Origin: Anniella stebbinsi
Taxonomy: Eukaryota > Chordata > Lepidosauria > Squamata > Anniellidae
DNA length: 64,000 nucleotides
Direction: 5' to 3'
Assembly: GCA_029215795.1 (NCBI GenBank)
Contig: JARDYH010000004.1
Span: forward strand, 221,891,517-221,955,516
Under the pieces are notes generated by a model, which did no database searches, was not told the origin of the DNA, and saw nothing but the letters and a program-made list of their open reading frames with translations. Position numbers and translations under genes: made by a program. Positions 45,300 to 55,739 of this stretch are shown piece by piece; the first letter of the stretch is position 1; every line of letters begins with the position of its first letter.

Positions 45300-45767
45300 T
45301 TTGTATCAATAAATCCTTTGCATCCTGAGAACCTGTTTCTCCCTTCTTTTCACCATTAATGTATTTTTTTCAACATCCTCAGACTGTGTTTCTTCATTCC
45401 CTTGGGATGTTTTAGATATTCTCCCGTTTTGTTTGAACCAAGCTGAAGGGACAGCTTGGGTGGAGAAAGGAGTGCCTGCTGGAAGGATAATGTGTCGGTT
45501 CTAGTGTGGAAGCAGGAGGCACATTTTAACATGACGACCAGGTCAAGAAAATGTCTAAGGCTGAGTCTGTATGCCGACCCTGAAATGAAGGCTTGTTCAT
45601 GCAGCCATATTTGGGCCCAGGACATTGTTTGAATGCACACAAGACACAAACCTTGCTAAAGCTAAACATGTCTGGGACCTTTTCATAGTGAGATCCTTAA
45701 GAAGGCCCTAGGAAAAAGCATGTTCTGAGGAGAAACTAAAAAGAACTGAAAAGTGCATTCACACATA

Positions 45768-46290
45768 GCTTGGGTTCAGACGATAACCAATGGTGGTTTA
45801 AATAGTCGATGGTTGATTATTTAACCCACCATGGGTTATTGTGTTGTGTGGAGGGAGTTTTTTAACCAACAGATAAATGCAAATAACCAACACTCTGCAG
45901 AGTTGGTTATTTGAACTACCATTGGTTATCGTGTTATGTTTGGGGCACTGTTGGTTATTTTCTCGGCCACCATTGATTATTTCATCAGCCACAAACTGAG
46001 TCACAAGGCAAGAGCAGTCAAAGAGGCAGCTGCTGCTCTGGTCCAGCCGGTAGGATAGATTTTAGTCAGCAATAGCTGGTGGGATGCTAGCTGGAAGACT
46101 GAGGGGAGAGAGAGGGCGGGGGATGAGAGGGTCAACTCAGCGTGGACTAATAGTCAGCTCAACGCCAATCCTAATCCACATCACAGTTGATTATTATCAT
46201 GTTGTGTGGGGAGCACCTCCTAGATAAACAACTGTCAAAATGATTATTACCCCTTTGTTGACTATCGTGTTGGCTGAACGCAGCCATATT
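45768..46290. mobile_element. Larger relative of the TGGCTCAATTC foldback family
   Basis: Edges 'ttgggttcagacgataacc' and 'gactatcgtgttggctgaac' resemble the inverted ends at 46577. Near both edges the motifs 'gttgattat' and 'gttgtgtgg' recur in the order seen in the small copies. A ~250 bp interior (about 45990-46130) is unrelated to them. It may be a longer parent or a composite. Confidence 0.5.
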
Positions 46291-46576
46291 CTATAGCTTT
46301 GCTAAATCTGTTGGGTTCTACAGGCTGACAAGTGAGGCTTGGCATTATTTATTTCACACTGACTTTTTTACTCTACCTATGGCAATCACTTTGGGTAGCT
46401 TTGAGATGGACGTTAGCAGGTCACACACACGTTCATTTTTTTAAAAAATTATAGTCCTCAAGATGATAGGTGTAAAGGGCTGTTCACATAACTTACTTTA
46501 CACGGTGAAGCAGACATGAGTGTACTTTTCAATAACGTTAACATTGTGTTGCAAATGCTTTGAGAGTGCAACTCAT

Positions 46577-46798
46577 TGGCTCAATTCGGACAACACGATA
46601 GTCAGTGGTGGGTTGACTAACCTCACGCTAACCCTAGGGGGCACTCCCCACACAACATGGTAATAAATAATCAACTGTGGTGTGGATGAGGATCAGCGCT
46701 GAGTTGACTATGGCAGCATTCGGATGACACAATAGTCAAAACAACTGACGATTGTTTCCCCCACACCAGTTGTTTATTGTGTCGTCCGAATTGAGCCA
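46577..46798. mobile_element. Foldback DNA transposon, TGGCTCAATTC ends, copy 2
   Basis: Ends tggctcaattcggac / gtccgaattgagcca are exact inverses. Nearly identical to 2445-2673; the main difference is loss of a few CCCTAA-like units. It lies 70 bp upstream of exon E13. Confidence 0.8.
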
Positions 46799-46867
46799 AT
46801 ATCTTCCATATCACGTAAAATGCCTCCAAACAGGAACTGGTCTAGTAATCACTGGGTTTGGTTTCAG

Positions 46868-46940
46868 GGAGCAGAGAGTGACTGGAGTGATTGTGTTCGT
46901 CCTGACAGGCATTTCAGTCTTCATGGCTCCCATCTTGAAG
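46868..46940 (+). CDS. SLC4A4: SLC4A4 exon E13: TM11
   Basis: This 73 bp exon lies between AG (46866-46867) and GT (46941-46942). Its first base completes the Arg codon, followed by [15 protein letters not shown] and SVFMAPILK. It encodes one membrane segment (about residues 831-854). Changes from human are conservative hydrophobic swaps. Confidence 0.96.
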
Positions 46941-48165
46941 GTAAATATTGTTTTATCCCTTTTTTTGCTTCTACCTCATCTGTTACATAATGCTGAAAAT
47001 ATACTTCAGTCTCTAGATCTGCAATAAAAAGGCAGATGTGTTTTTTAAAAAAACATATTAAAATGACTGCAATAAAACCATTACTGCAGAGGACTTTCAA
47101 AACTATATTGTGGTGAATTTAAAAACAGGGATAACGTTAAGAAACTACTTAAGGGAGCCATACAAAGGAAAGGAAAGACATTTTAGAAGAAATGCTTTTT
47201 GGGCTCGTTATACAAAAGTTGTCTTACTATATTCTCAGAGAATTCATCTCCCTAAATGTTAGCTGGTTGAAATACTATTATGCTTCTTGATATTATTGCT
47301 TGACATTTAGATTTTAAGTTGTTCTTAATTATGTTATATGTATGCTGTTACTATTGTGCTGTTTTAGGTCATTTTATGAATACTGTCCTGCAATCCTTTT
47401 TAGGATAAAATCACAATATTTTTTGTTTAAAAAAAATCATAAGTAAGCTGATATACTCCAGGTGGAATTACGTGTTCTGTGAAGTGTGATTCCCTTGTCC
47501 CCCATGTATAATAGAACTTCTACCTCATCCTCATGACATCATGCTGTGTATTACCCCACCCATGTTCCACATCACTGACTGCCATCAGCTGAGAAACACT
47601 TAGAATGGCAATGGGAACATGAGGCACATTATACTACACATTACCGAGGGAAAGAGGTTGGCATGGGGCTGGCTACTGGTTTACGTGGCAGCCCTGGGCC
47701 TGCTAACAACGTGATGTTTTGTCTTTCTCTGTTTAACTACAGGCTGCCCCTGACATAGAATTCCCTTCCTTGTGTGTACAAAAATTGCATGCTGCGAGCC
47801 TTGGCTTAAAATATCTTGTTTGCGTTCCTTTTTTTACGGGCAGAACATGGGATTCATATTCCGAAAGCTCCTCAAGGACCTCAAGCTTTAAAAAATTCAC
47901 TCTATTGCAGATCATTCTGTGCTCTTTTTGAAGTATATAGCAACATATAACCGTTTCAGCCCTTTCTTAAGATGAGAAAGCAAGAAGTGGTGCTTAAATA
48001 CCCCCATTCCACAAGATCCGTCCAACTTCAAAAATAGCTGAAATGCTGATTTGCTCCACTGGCCTAGGATTTTATAACATACACATTTTGATGGCACAAA
48101 ATCCTGGGAGTTTCCCAGACTGCTAAAAATGTCCAAGTGTTACGTCCGTAATCAACTATGGCAAG
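46941..48165. other. Intron 13, 5' end: nothing recognised
   Basis: AT-rich intron without a repeat family or exon that I can support. Confidence 0.45.
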
Positions 48166-48169
48166 ATTT

Positions 48170-48350
48170 GAATGCTGCTGCATGCTAGGAAAGGCTGTTT
48201 TTCAGTGGTGTTGCTCGTGCTTTTGACGCAGATGGTCAAAGGATCAAGCCCTAGCATCTCCAGTGAGATGATCCATGTTGAAGGTGTTGCGAAAGACCTC
48301 TGCCTGAGTCCCTGGGGAATCACCACCAGTCACAACAGTCTTCAGCCTTT
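48170..48350 (+). mobile_element. tRNA-derived SINE, diverged
   Basis: 'tcaagccctagcatctccag' and 'gaaagacctctgcctgagtc' match the Sauria-type body; the A box is worn. Confidence 0.6.
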
Positions 48351-48403
48351 TCAGAGCTGGCAGCCACTTGTAGCCCAAACATGCATTTGGTGGCCCATGT
48401 CAA

Positions 48404-48447
<44 letters not shown>
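48404..48447. repeat. (GAT)n microsatellite
   Basis: An uninterrupted GAT trinucleotide run of about 44 bp. Confidence 0.95.
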
Positions 48448-48451
<4 letters not shown>

Positions 48452-48499
48452 AAACATGTTTGTGTGCAGGCTCAGTTGGAGATGAATGTCTAGCACCAC

Positions 48500-48715
48500 T
48501 ATTGGAAGCTGGTGGCTCCGATGTCAATAGGGTGGTGAATCTGCTCTGGGTTTCAGCACAAACTCTTAAGGAGTTCTGACTCGTTCTGACTGAAAGCTGG
48601 AGTGGATTCACTGCCCCAGGCTCATTGGAACCACCAACCCCCGCTGCACAGACTTGTCGCCCTCTAAATGTGTCGGACGACAACGCCCCTCATTCCCAGC
48701 CAGCGTGGCCAGCAG
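48500..48715. mobile_element. Worn foldback remnants
   Basis: 48500-48640 resembles the 37882 foldback (ggaagctggtggctccgatg, gagtggattcact). 48645-48715 is a half copy of the CCAACCTGGT family (cattcccagccagcgtggcc). Confidence 0.5.
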
Positions 48716-49239
48716 CTGGTCTAGTAGGACCAATGGCCTGACTCGAAATAAAACAGCCTGTGAAGCGCTTGCTGTTTGCATACTTGTACAGAAGTCGTGC
48801 CTTGAGTTCGAAGAGCGGCAGGAAAGGCTGCTGTTCAGAGCGAGGTGCAAGGAATGTGTTGTGTCCGTCAAAAGAAATGCAGCACCTTATTAAATGTTGT
48901 CTTTCCTGCTTGACAAAGAAGTCGAGGGTGAAAGAGTGCAGCCTGGATCCTCTTCGGTTTTTTGTTCCTTTAAAAACACACATACGCACCTTCTTACTTC
49001 CTCAGTACCCCTCCACTTCCTTGGTTATTTATTCATGGTTAAGTTACAGATGCATACAGGTACCGAGGGGTGTGGGCATCTCATAAGTAAGTCCTAAAGC
49101 TTAAAACATAACCAGGAAATCTGACTACAGACCAGTTGATGAGGGATGTGCTCCTTATGTGTGTGTTTAGCAAGCCATGTATATGGAACAGATCAGTGGG
49201 TTCAAGGCGAGCGAGCATCCAATATATGCATAAAAAGGG

Positions 49240-49650
49240 AGAGAAGTCTCAGGATGCTATAGAAAGGTTTATTATATATAGGGTGACCATATGGAAAGGA
49301 GGACAGGGCTCCTGTATCTTTTAACGGTTGTATCGAAAGGGGAATTTCAGCAGGAGTCATTGGTATGCATGCAGCACCTGGTGAAATTCCCCTTCATCAT
49401 CACAGTTAAAGCCCTCTTGACCAGATACAAAAGAGGATAGGGCTCCTGCAGCTTTAACTGTTGTGATGGAGAGGGAATTTCACCAGGTGCTGCACGCATA
49501 CAAATGACACCTGCTGAAATTCCCTTTTCTGTACAACCGTTAAAGATACAGGAGCCCTGTCTTCCTTTTCATATGGTCACCCTAATTATACAAAAGCCCG
49601 ATGCGTTTCGGCCTTCTTCAGGGGGTTCTTAAATGTCGGCAGAAATTATT
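49240..49650. mobile_element. Second hammerhead-like foldback fragment, also interrupted by a hAT-type hairpin
   Basis: 'gtctcaggatgctatagaaa' at the left and 'caaaagcccgatgcgtttcg', 'ccttcttcaggggg' at the right match the left arm at 50640-50735. A hAT-type hairpin (49279-49584) separates them. On the minus strand the core CTGAAGA (49615-49621) is joined to GAAA through GGCC only, so stem II is deleted. Confidence 0.7.
49279..49584. mobile_element. hAT-type foldback element, copy 6
   Basis: 306 bp, ends tagggtgaccatatgg / catatggtcaccct-a, first subfamily. Flanks ATTATATA (49271-49278) and ATTATACA (49585-49592) match in 7 of 8 bases. Confidence 0.88.
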
Positions 49651-50158
49651 AAAAACAATTGTCTTGTGATGACGACAAAGTATTTATATATTGTTACCCA
49701 GCCTTTGTCGCCCCAAATTGACTTCTAAAAACTGTGTAATAAGAGCACTTTTACAGAAAGGCTAGAGATGTAAAATGTCTGGAAATAATGAAGCCATTTG
49801 GGAAAATTGTTTTTTTTTTAATCCTTTGTAAGATTCTCAGCATGGTGAGTTCTTTCATTCCTTATTGAAACTGTTGATCTAAAGTATATTTTACTAATAG
49901 TTATTTATGCTCAGTTTCCCAACATGTGATCAGAACCACCATAGTGGATTCTTGATAGTTTGGATTTTGCTCTATGGAGTCCTGTGTTTCTGATGCTGTA
50001 GCAGTCATTTAATGTAGTTCTAATCTATTCAGACAATAATTACAAACTTACTGAGTTTATTATTATTATTTTTTAAAAAATGATTTTTTTTTTGAGCAAA
50101 CTAAGTTATACATAAAACAACTTTAGGAAAAGAAAGGCTGCATTAAGTTCCTAAAGCA

Positions 50159-50287
50159 GCCCTTCCCAATCTGGTGCCCTCCAGATGTTTTGGACTACAG
50201 CAGCATTCCTGACCTTTGGCCATGCTGCTTGAGGCTGATGGGAAGTGAAATCCAAAATATCCACAGGGCACCAGGTTGGGGAAGGCT
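50159..50287. mobile_element. Foldback MITE, CCAACCTGGT family
   Basis: Ends cccttcccaatctggtgccc / gggcaccaggttggggaag; the best-preserved copy of the family in this window. It may be nested in a larger worn element spanning about 49760-50420 with 'ctagagatgtaaaat' and 'aaatttacatcttt' edges. Confidence 0.8.
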
Positions 50288-50627
50288 ATCATAAAGCAAC
50301 AAAGCGACTTTAGATCTGTAAAGAGCACTAAAAAATATTGCTTATTTTTCAATTTTTTTCAAAATTTCTGGAAAAAAACCCTCTTACGGGCTGAAAATTT
50401 CCAGAAATTTACATCTTTCCTGCAGCCACACAGCTGCTTTTAGGCAGAGAAAAGGATGTTTGTAGATCCAATCATGGGCCTCTCATGTCACGTGTAGCTT
50501 GGCCACAAGAGAGGCTTGCTAAGAGAAAGTAGAACGCAATTTGAGAGGTGAAAGGAAACAGCTAATTACATGCTTCCTTGGAAAGCATGGAAGTTCCCCT
50601 TTCTTTCATGGCTGTGTTTTCATACAG

Positions 50628-50920
50628 GACAGAAAAAAGGAGAAACTGGTTCTCAGGATGCCAAAAAACTCTTTATTTCAGAGCCCGATGCGTTTCGGCC
50701 TGTGTTCTTTCAAAGGCCTTCCTGAGGGGGTGGATAAGGGATATCTGCAGAAATACCCTTAGCCAGGTGATCGTCTCCTATGATAATCGATGGCAATCGC
50801 CTGGCTAGGAATATTTTTGCAAACATCTCTTATCAACCCTCTGAGGAAGACCTTTGAAAGAACACAGGCTGAAACGCATCGGGCTTTGAAATAAAGATTT
50901 TTTTTTTCTATCCTGACTGA
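50628..50920. mobile_element. Third hammerhead-like foldback element
   Basis: The left arm 'cagagcccgatgcgtttcgg', 'aaaggccttcctgaggggg' and the right arm 'ccctctgaggaagaccttt', 'gaaacgcatcgggctttga' are inverses around a centre near 50770-50790, where 'ccaggtgatcg' pairs with 'cgcctgg'. Confidence 0.8.
50837..50883 (+). ncRNA. Hammerhead-ribozyme-like motif in right arm
   Basis: Core CUGAGGA (50841-50847) and GAAA (50871-50874) are both intact. Stem II is imperfect (AGACCU with AGGCU). Stem I pairs CCU (50838-50840) with GGG (50881-50883) using one G-U. The site reads CAUC, one CpG-decay change from the GUC triplet. The left-arm counterpart on the minus strand has lost the core G (CUCAGGA). 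Confidence 0.4.
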
Positions 50921-51402
50921 GATGCAGGGGACACTTTCGAGCTTCGGGGCTGAGTAGGATTGTGTGACCCAAACTGACCCCAGTAGGAGTCGCGTCGGCA
51001 GGATTTCTACGCCTTCAACAAAACTCCATGGTGGATTCCATGGCTGTAAGGAAGACTCACGAAACCCCTCCCCCATTCTGCACCTTACAGAATAAAATGC
51101 TAACTGTGCCAAGCCCACAAAACCTGTCAGTCAAAAAAGCAACTCCATTAAGGAGTTTGGCTTTTCGATGGCTCTTTCGCCTTGGCGTTGGCAGAACTGT
51201 CTGCTTTAATTCCGTCGTTCATGATAAGATAAAGGTAAGCAGCACCTTCAGTTTTAAAAAATGCATTCTCCCCCCTCTCTCCCGTTTGATTCCTCAAAGT
51301 CTTCCCACTGGCAAACTGTGTGACTTGGCTAAGACACAATCTTCCAGTTCAGAGACAGTGCCCCTCTTCTCTTAGGAACACAGGGATCTTGCCTTATGCT
51401 GT

Positions 51403-51582
51403 GGCCCTTTCTATGACATAGGGGTGTAGAGGGAGGGAGGGCAATCCCAGAAATACCTAATACACACCATCGGCGCACAGGGAGGGAGGGAGGGCGATCC
51501 CGGAAGTACCTAATATACACTCTTGGCACACAGGGAGCAGCCGGGGGCCATTCCAGGCAAAAAGCCTGGTGTGGAAAGGGCC
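51403..51582 (-). mobile_element. GGCC-end transposon, copy 5, short form (3-bp duplication TGT)
   Basis: Ends ggccctttctatgac / ggtgtggaaagggcc are flanked by TGT (51400-51402, 51583-51585). At 180 bp it is about one third of the sister length. It contains a ~60 bp internal tandem duplication (gagggcaatcccagaaatac and gagggcgatcccggaagtac). Confidence 0.8.
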
Positions 51583-51596
51583 TGTGTCAAAGCTCC

Positions 51597-51800
51597 GAGC
51601 CAGTGTGGTGTAGTGGTTAGAGTGTTGGACTGGGAGTCGGGAGACCCAGGTTCTAGTCCTCGCTCGGCCAAGAAGCTCACTGGTTGGGTTTGAGTCCAGC
51701 CTACCTCACAGGGTTCTCGTGAGGACCGTGACAGCTGCTTTGAGCTCCTTGGAGGAAAGGCAGGATATAAATGCAACAAATTAATAAATAATCAAGCCAA
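51597..51800 (+). mobile_element. tRNA-derived SINE with LINE-type tail
   Basis: A box 'tagtggttagagtgttgg', B box 'ggttctagtcctcg', body 'cctacctcacagggttctcg', and tail 'ggcaggatataaatgcaac' plus a TAATAAATAA end. Complete copy of a second SINE family. Confidence 0.8.
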
Positions 51801-51894
51801 TGCAGTTATCAAACAGTAAAAAACAAACAATATAGTCGACACTGTCTGGCAGCAGGTTTCCTTTGTAGCCCCACCTGCAGATGAACCTGGGATA

Positions 51895-52090
51895 AGAATG
51901 TCGGAAGCTGCCTTTTACTGAGTCAGACCCTTAGTCCATCTAGCCCAGTGTCGTCGACACTGACTGGCAGCAGCTCTCAAGTTACAGGCAGGATATTTTT
52001 TTCCCCTCACCCTACCTGGAGAAGCCAGGGATTGAACCTGGGACCTTCTGCATGTCAAGAATGTGCTCTGTCTCTGAGCTACAGCCTTTC
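51895..52090 (-). mobile_element. tRNA-derived SINE, minus strand (Sauria type)
   Basis: 'gaagctgccttttactgagt', 'actgactggcagcagctctc', 'ggattgaacctgggacctt' and 'ctctgagctacagcc' give tail, body, B box and A box in reverse. Confidence 0.8.
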
Positions 52091-52094
52091 CCCT

Positions 52095-52995
52095 TGCTTG
52101 GCTAGGTTAGGAGGGCATGGTGTAGAGACCTCTCCCAGTGCATGACTTTCTACTTCTAGGTGATGGTGAAGATGATGATGATGAATGGAGGTCAAATGTT
52201 TAGCTCACAGCAACCCCTTGGCCAGGTTTTTGTGACAAGGACTGCCTAGCAAGATGGATTCTCTCTACGGATGACCGTCTTTCCGTCTCCCCCTTTAAAG
52301 AGTTCTGAATCCGATTTATGTGGTACCATGAGTACACACGTGTTTCACCAGGGTCCGCTGGGATATAAAAAGGTAAACATGCAAGGCGGAGCAGCGCACC
52401 TCCAGACACGTGGCAGAAGGCCCAAACACTGCTTTGATGTCTTTCCCAAAGTACTCTGAGATTCTCATCCTGGCATCACGCTCACTAGGGCACATAGTGG
52501 TTTCTTCACCAAGCAGTATGAAGCGTCCTGTCGTTGATACTGAAATGGGAGACGTGGTATCAGTGGGGTTAGTGGCACTTCAAAAAAAACTTTTTTTAAA
52601 AAAATATATCTAGTGTATGCCGGGTAAGGAATATTCTCCAGTTAGTCAACAGGTGGAACTGTGCAGGAATTGGGAGATTTGGGGCATTTTTCCAAGAGGT
52701 CAAGGGAGATTTTTCTTTATCCCTGGCCCTTCTGAATGCAGCTGCTGCGTATGCAGCGCAAGAAACAGACATTTTAGCTTCAAAAACAGTCCCTAGATAA
52801 TCAGCAGTCTTTGGTGATGATTGTCATTAGTGATAGTCATTTGCTGCTTCTCATTTGAAGAAACTCCAAAGAATTTAAATTTAAAAACACACACAAGTAT
52901 TATGAGGTTTCTTCAAAGATAGCTCGTGGCTGGGGGGAAACCAAAGTAAACAGATATGATAATTCAATAAACACCTGAAAACATGCCAGCATTGA
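52095..52995. other. Intron 13: nothing recognised
   Basis: No repeat family or exon was identified, apart from a short GAT run near 52170-52185. Confidence 0.45.
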
Positions 52996-52999
52996 GACC

Positions 53000-53205
53000 T
53001 GACATACCTCAAGAGGGGAGGTCATTCCACAGGGTGGGTGCCACTGCAGAGAAGGCCCTTCTTTGTGGTGCACAGGGGTTGAAATTCTGTGGACTTCCAG
53101 AGGTGGTTGTTGTTATTGTATAACTCCCATCATCCCTGACCATTAGCCATGCTGACTGGGGCTGATGGGAAGTGGAGTCCAACAACACCTGGAAGGCTGC
53201 AATTT
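53000..53205. mobile_element. LINE fragment followed by CCAACCTGGT-family MITE
   Basis: 53000-53075 is a minus-strand L2-like fragment (tcattccacagggtggg). 53088-53205 is a foldback copy with 'aactcccatcatccctgacc' and 'gtggagtccaacaacacc'. Confidence 0.6.
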
Positions 53206-53374
53206 CCCTTGTGGAGTTCCTAGTTAAGCCAAACTGTCAAACACCCGCCTATAATTTCCTGGGATGCGATAGTGCCTTAAAAATGCTCCTCAGCCATCTT
53301 CATAAGAACCTAAGAAAAGGCCTTCAGAATCATATCAATGGTCCCTCTAGTTCAGCGTCCTGTGATGGGTGGTC

Positions 53375-54950
53375 TCTCTTGCTCTGGAAAATGGTGCAGG
53401 AATTATTTCTTAAGAGCATAAAATGGGAAACTATATAACGCATGCCAAGATGATGTAACTGTGGAGACATGGGCAATTCAAATGATGATTTAAAAATCTC
53501 CTTTTTTTAAAAAAAAGAAAAGAAAAATGCCCTCAGGACATCTTAATAGCAATACCAACTGGAAAGAATGTTTGCTTCCGCACGTAGCTAGAAATCTACC
53601 TGCAGGATGAGGGCGGGGAAGAAACCACAGAGGTAAAATCAGAGCTTGGTCATGCCCTGCCAGACAAGAATTGCCAAAGGTGAGGAGCTTCCAAAGCACT
53701 TTCGCGGTAATGAGGAAGCAGGTCAGAGTTTAAACATAATTGCCAGGTTGCTCCCCAGGGAGGTGAATTTCCCTCATACCTGGCTAGCGCGTTGGAGTAT
53801 GCATGTGTGATCTTGGTCTCAAGTTGCACCTCCTTCCTCAGATCAATGGCCTTATGAAATATATCCATACTGGCGGAACAAACAGACGGGAAGCTCTTTT
53901 TGCAAATCTTCTTTCTGCATGGTTTCTTGCCGTTTCGCCACTTTGAGGAGAGGGTTGTCTCCCTGATATGCTAGCTAGTCTTCTACATACAGGGAGTTCT
54001 TGCATGGCTGGAGGATAGGGGGCATTCCAACCTGCATTCTGAAGCAGGGGTGTTTGCATCATGTTTTCTTTTGTTTTGCCGCACACATGAAAAAGTCATT
54101 GGTTTCATTTTAGCTCGGCCTCCCCCCCCCAGTGCCCCTCAAATGTGTTGATCTACAACTCCCATCATCCCCAGGGCATGATGTCCACCACATTGGGGTG
54201 GGGTAGGGGCAACAACTTGGAGAAGTCTGAGCTAGCTATACAGCCTGTCACGTTCATTTCAGTTTGACTACAGTAAACAGCTTTCTTTGCTCCATACACC
54301 TGGGTCACGAATTGTTGCCTGGTACTGCAGGTCAGAGAAGGGGTGTATAGGTTCTTAAGAGATTATTCCCATAATAGAGAACAGACCTAAAGTTGTTGCT
54401 GCGTTATTTTGATTGCTTGTTCTGCAGTACACCAAGAAAGGCTATGGAGTAAAGTACTCGGGTACTCGGGATGTAATAGGGGATGTCCCCCCTTTCCCCA
54501 AATGAGGGAATCCTGGGGGTGCTGATTCTATAATCAACATCTAGCAGGCAAAGAATGTTTTGCCCAATTACATTGACTTGATAGTGCCGGCATAGAAGAA
54601 TAGCCACGCAGGGAATCTTGCGGATCAGTTTTAGTAAACGTGGCCCGATTTTCAATCCATATAGTTGTGCCATCTCTGTGTTGTCTCGCCTCCTTCACTT
54701 GCAAAGGCCATATTGAGTAAGTACAGTCCGCCGTTTAGTGGCTGCTGCTTGTAACTACACCTCTTTTGTGTTTCTATCCTAGGTCCTAGGGGCAGATATT
54801 CTTTTAACATATTCATTGCTTTGCCTTTGAGATACCTAGATACACAAATAAGCTATACTAAGGATTTTAAAGCAACATCTTTCCCTAGACCAAATGGAAT
54901 TTTCCCATACATAAGGATTCCTAGAGGAATCTACCATGAGCATCATTTGA
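53375..54950. other. Intron 13: nothing firmly recognised
   Basis: A half MITE (caactcccatcatccccag) lies near 54150-54180. Otherwise no assignable element. Confidence 0.45.
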
Positions 54951-54956
54951 ATCATA

Positions 54957-55471
54957 GGCCTGTTCTACACCAGAGGGGTGTAGTGGGCCGGAGGGCCGGC
55001 ACACCCGGAAGTGCCTGCTTCCAGGTTCGTCGCCCTAATGCACACACAATTGTGCGACGGCCCGGGTTCCTCCTGGGCTGTTGCACATCATGGCCACCAT
55101 CTTTTTAATTTGTTTTTACACGGAAAGTGCAGAAGCGCTCCTCCGCAAAACGTATTTTTTTTTTAAAAAAAACTCTCGTGCGCGGGCCCCTTCCCTCTCC
55201 CAGCCCTCCCGGGGCTGGCGAAACTGGTGCCACCCCCTCCCCTGCTGGGCACGGAGCCGCATGGTGCGGCTCCGTGCCCAGTTTGCAGCTGTGCTTACTC
55301 AGAAGTAAGCGCAACTGGGCCCGGGATAGGCAGGCACAGGATTTTTCTGGTTTGTGTTTTCCCGTAAAAATCCCCCCCCCCCCCCAGCCCCGGGAGTCCC
55401 TGTGCATCATTTGGACTCACAGGCAACAGCCTGGGGCCAACCCAGGCCACAAGCCTGGTGTGGAAAGGGCC
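54957..55471 (-). mobile_element. GGCC-end transposon, copy 6 (3-bp duplication ATA)
   Basis: Ends ggcctgttctacacc / ggtgtggaaagggcc are flanked by ATA (54954-54956, 55472-55474). 515 bp, CpG-rich, with 'cacggagccgcatggtgcgg'. Its right end abuts a CR1 tail, so it landed at or in the CR1 terminal repeat. Confidence 0.8.
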
Positions 55472-55735
55472 ATAGAATCATAGACTAATAGAGTTGGAAG
55501 GGGCCTATAAGGCCATCAAGTCCAACCCACTGCTCAATGCAGGAATCTGCCTTAAAGCATACCTGAAAGATGGCTGCCCAGCTGCCTTTGAAGGCCTCTA
55601 GTGTGGGAGAGCCCACCACCTCCCTAGGTCATTGGTTCCATTGTCGTACTGCTCTAACAGTCAGGAAGTTTTTCCTGATGTCCAGCCGGAACCTGGCTTC
55701 CTGTAAGTTGAGCCCATTATTCCGCATCCTGCATG
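55472..55735 (-). mobile_element. CR1 LINE 3' end, minus strand
   Basis: 'atagaatcatagactaatag', 'gagttggaaggggcctata' and 'gtcaggaagtttttcctgat' mark a ~260 bp CR1 copy. Confidence 0.88.
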
Positions 55736-55739
55736 CAAT

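Larger units (their letters stand above)
44700..45350. mobile_element. Foldback element with hammerhead-like arms, interrupted by a hAT-type hairpin
   Basis: Outer arms ggtgaaaagaagggagaaac and gtttctcccttcttttcacc are exact inverses. Inner arms 'atttattgatacaaagccc', 'aaaggccttcttcaggggg' and their inverses continue the palindrome around a centre near 45180-45230. A hAT-type hairpin sits in the left arm (44750-45066). Without it the element is about 330 bp. Confidence 0.8.
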
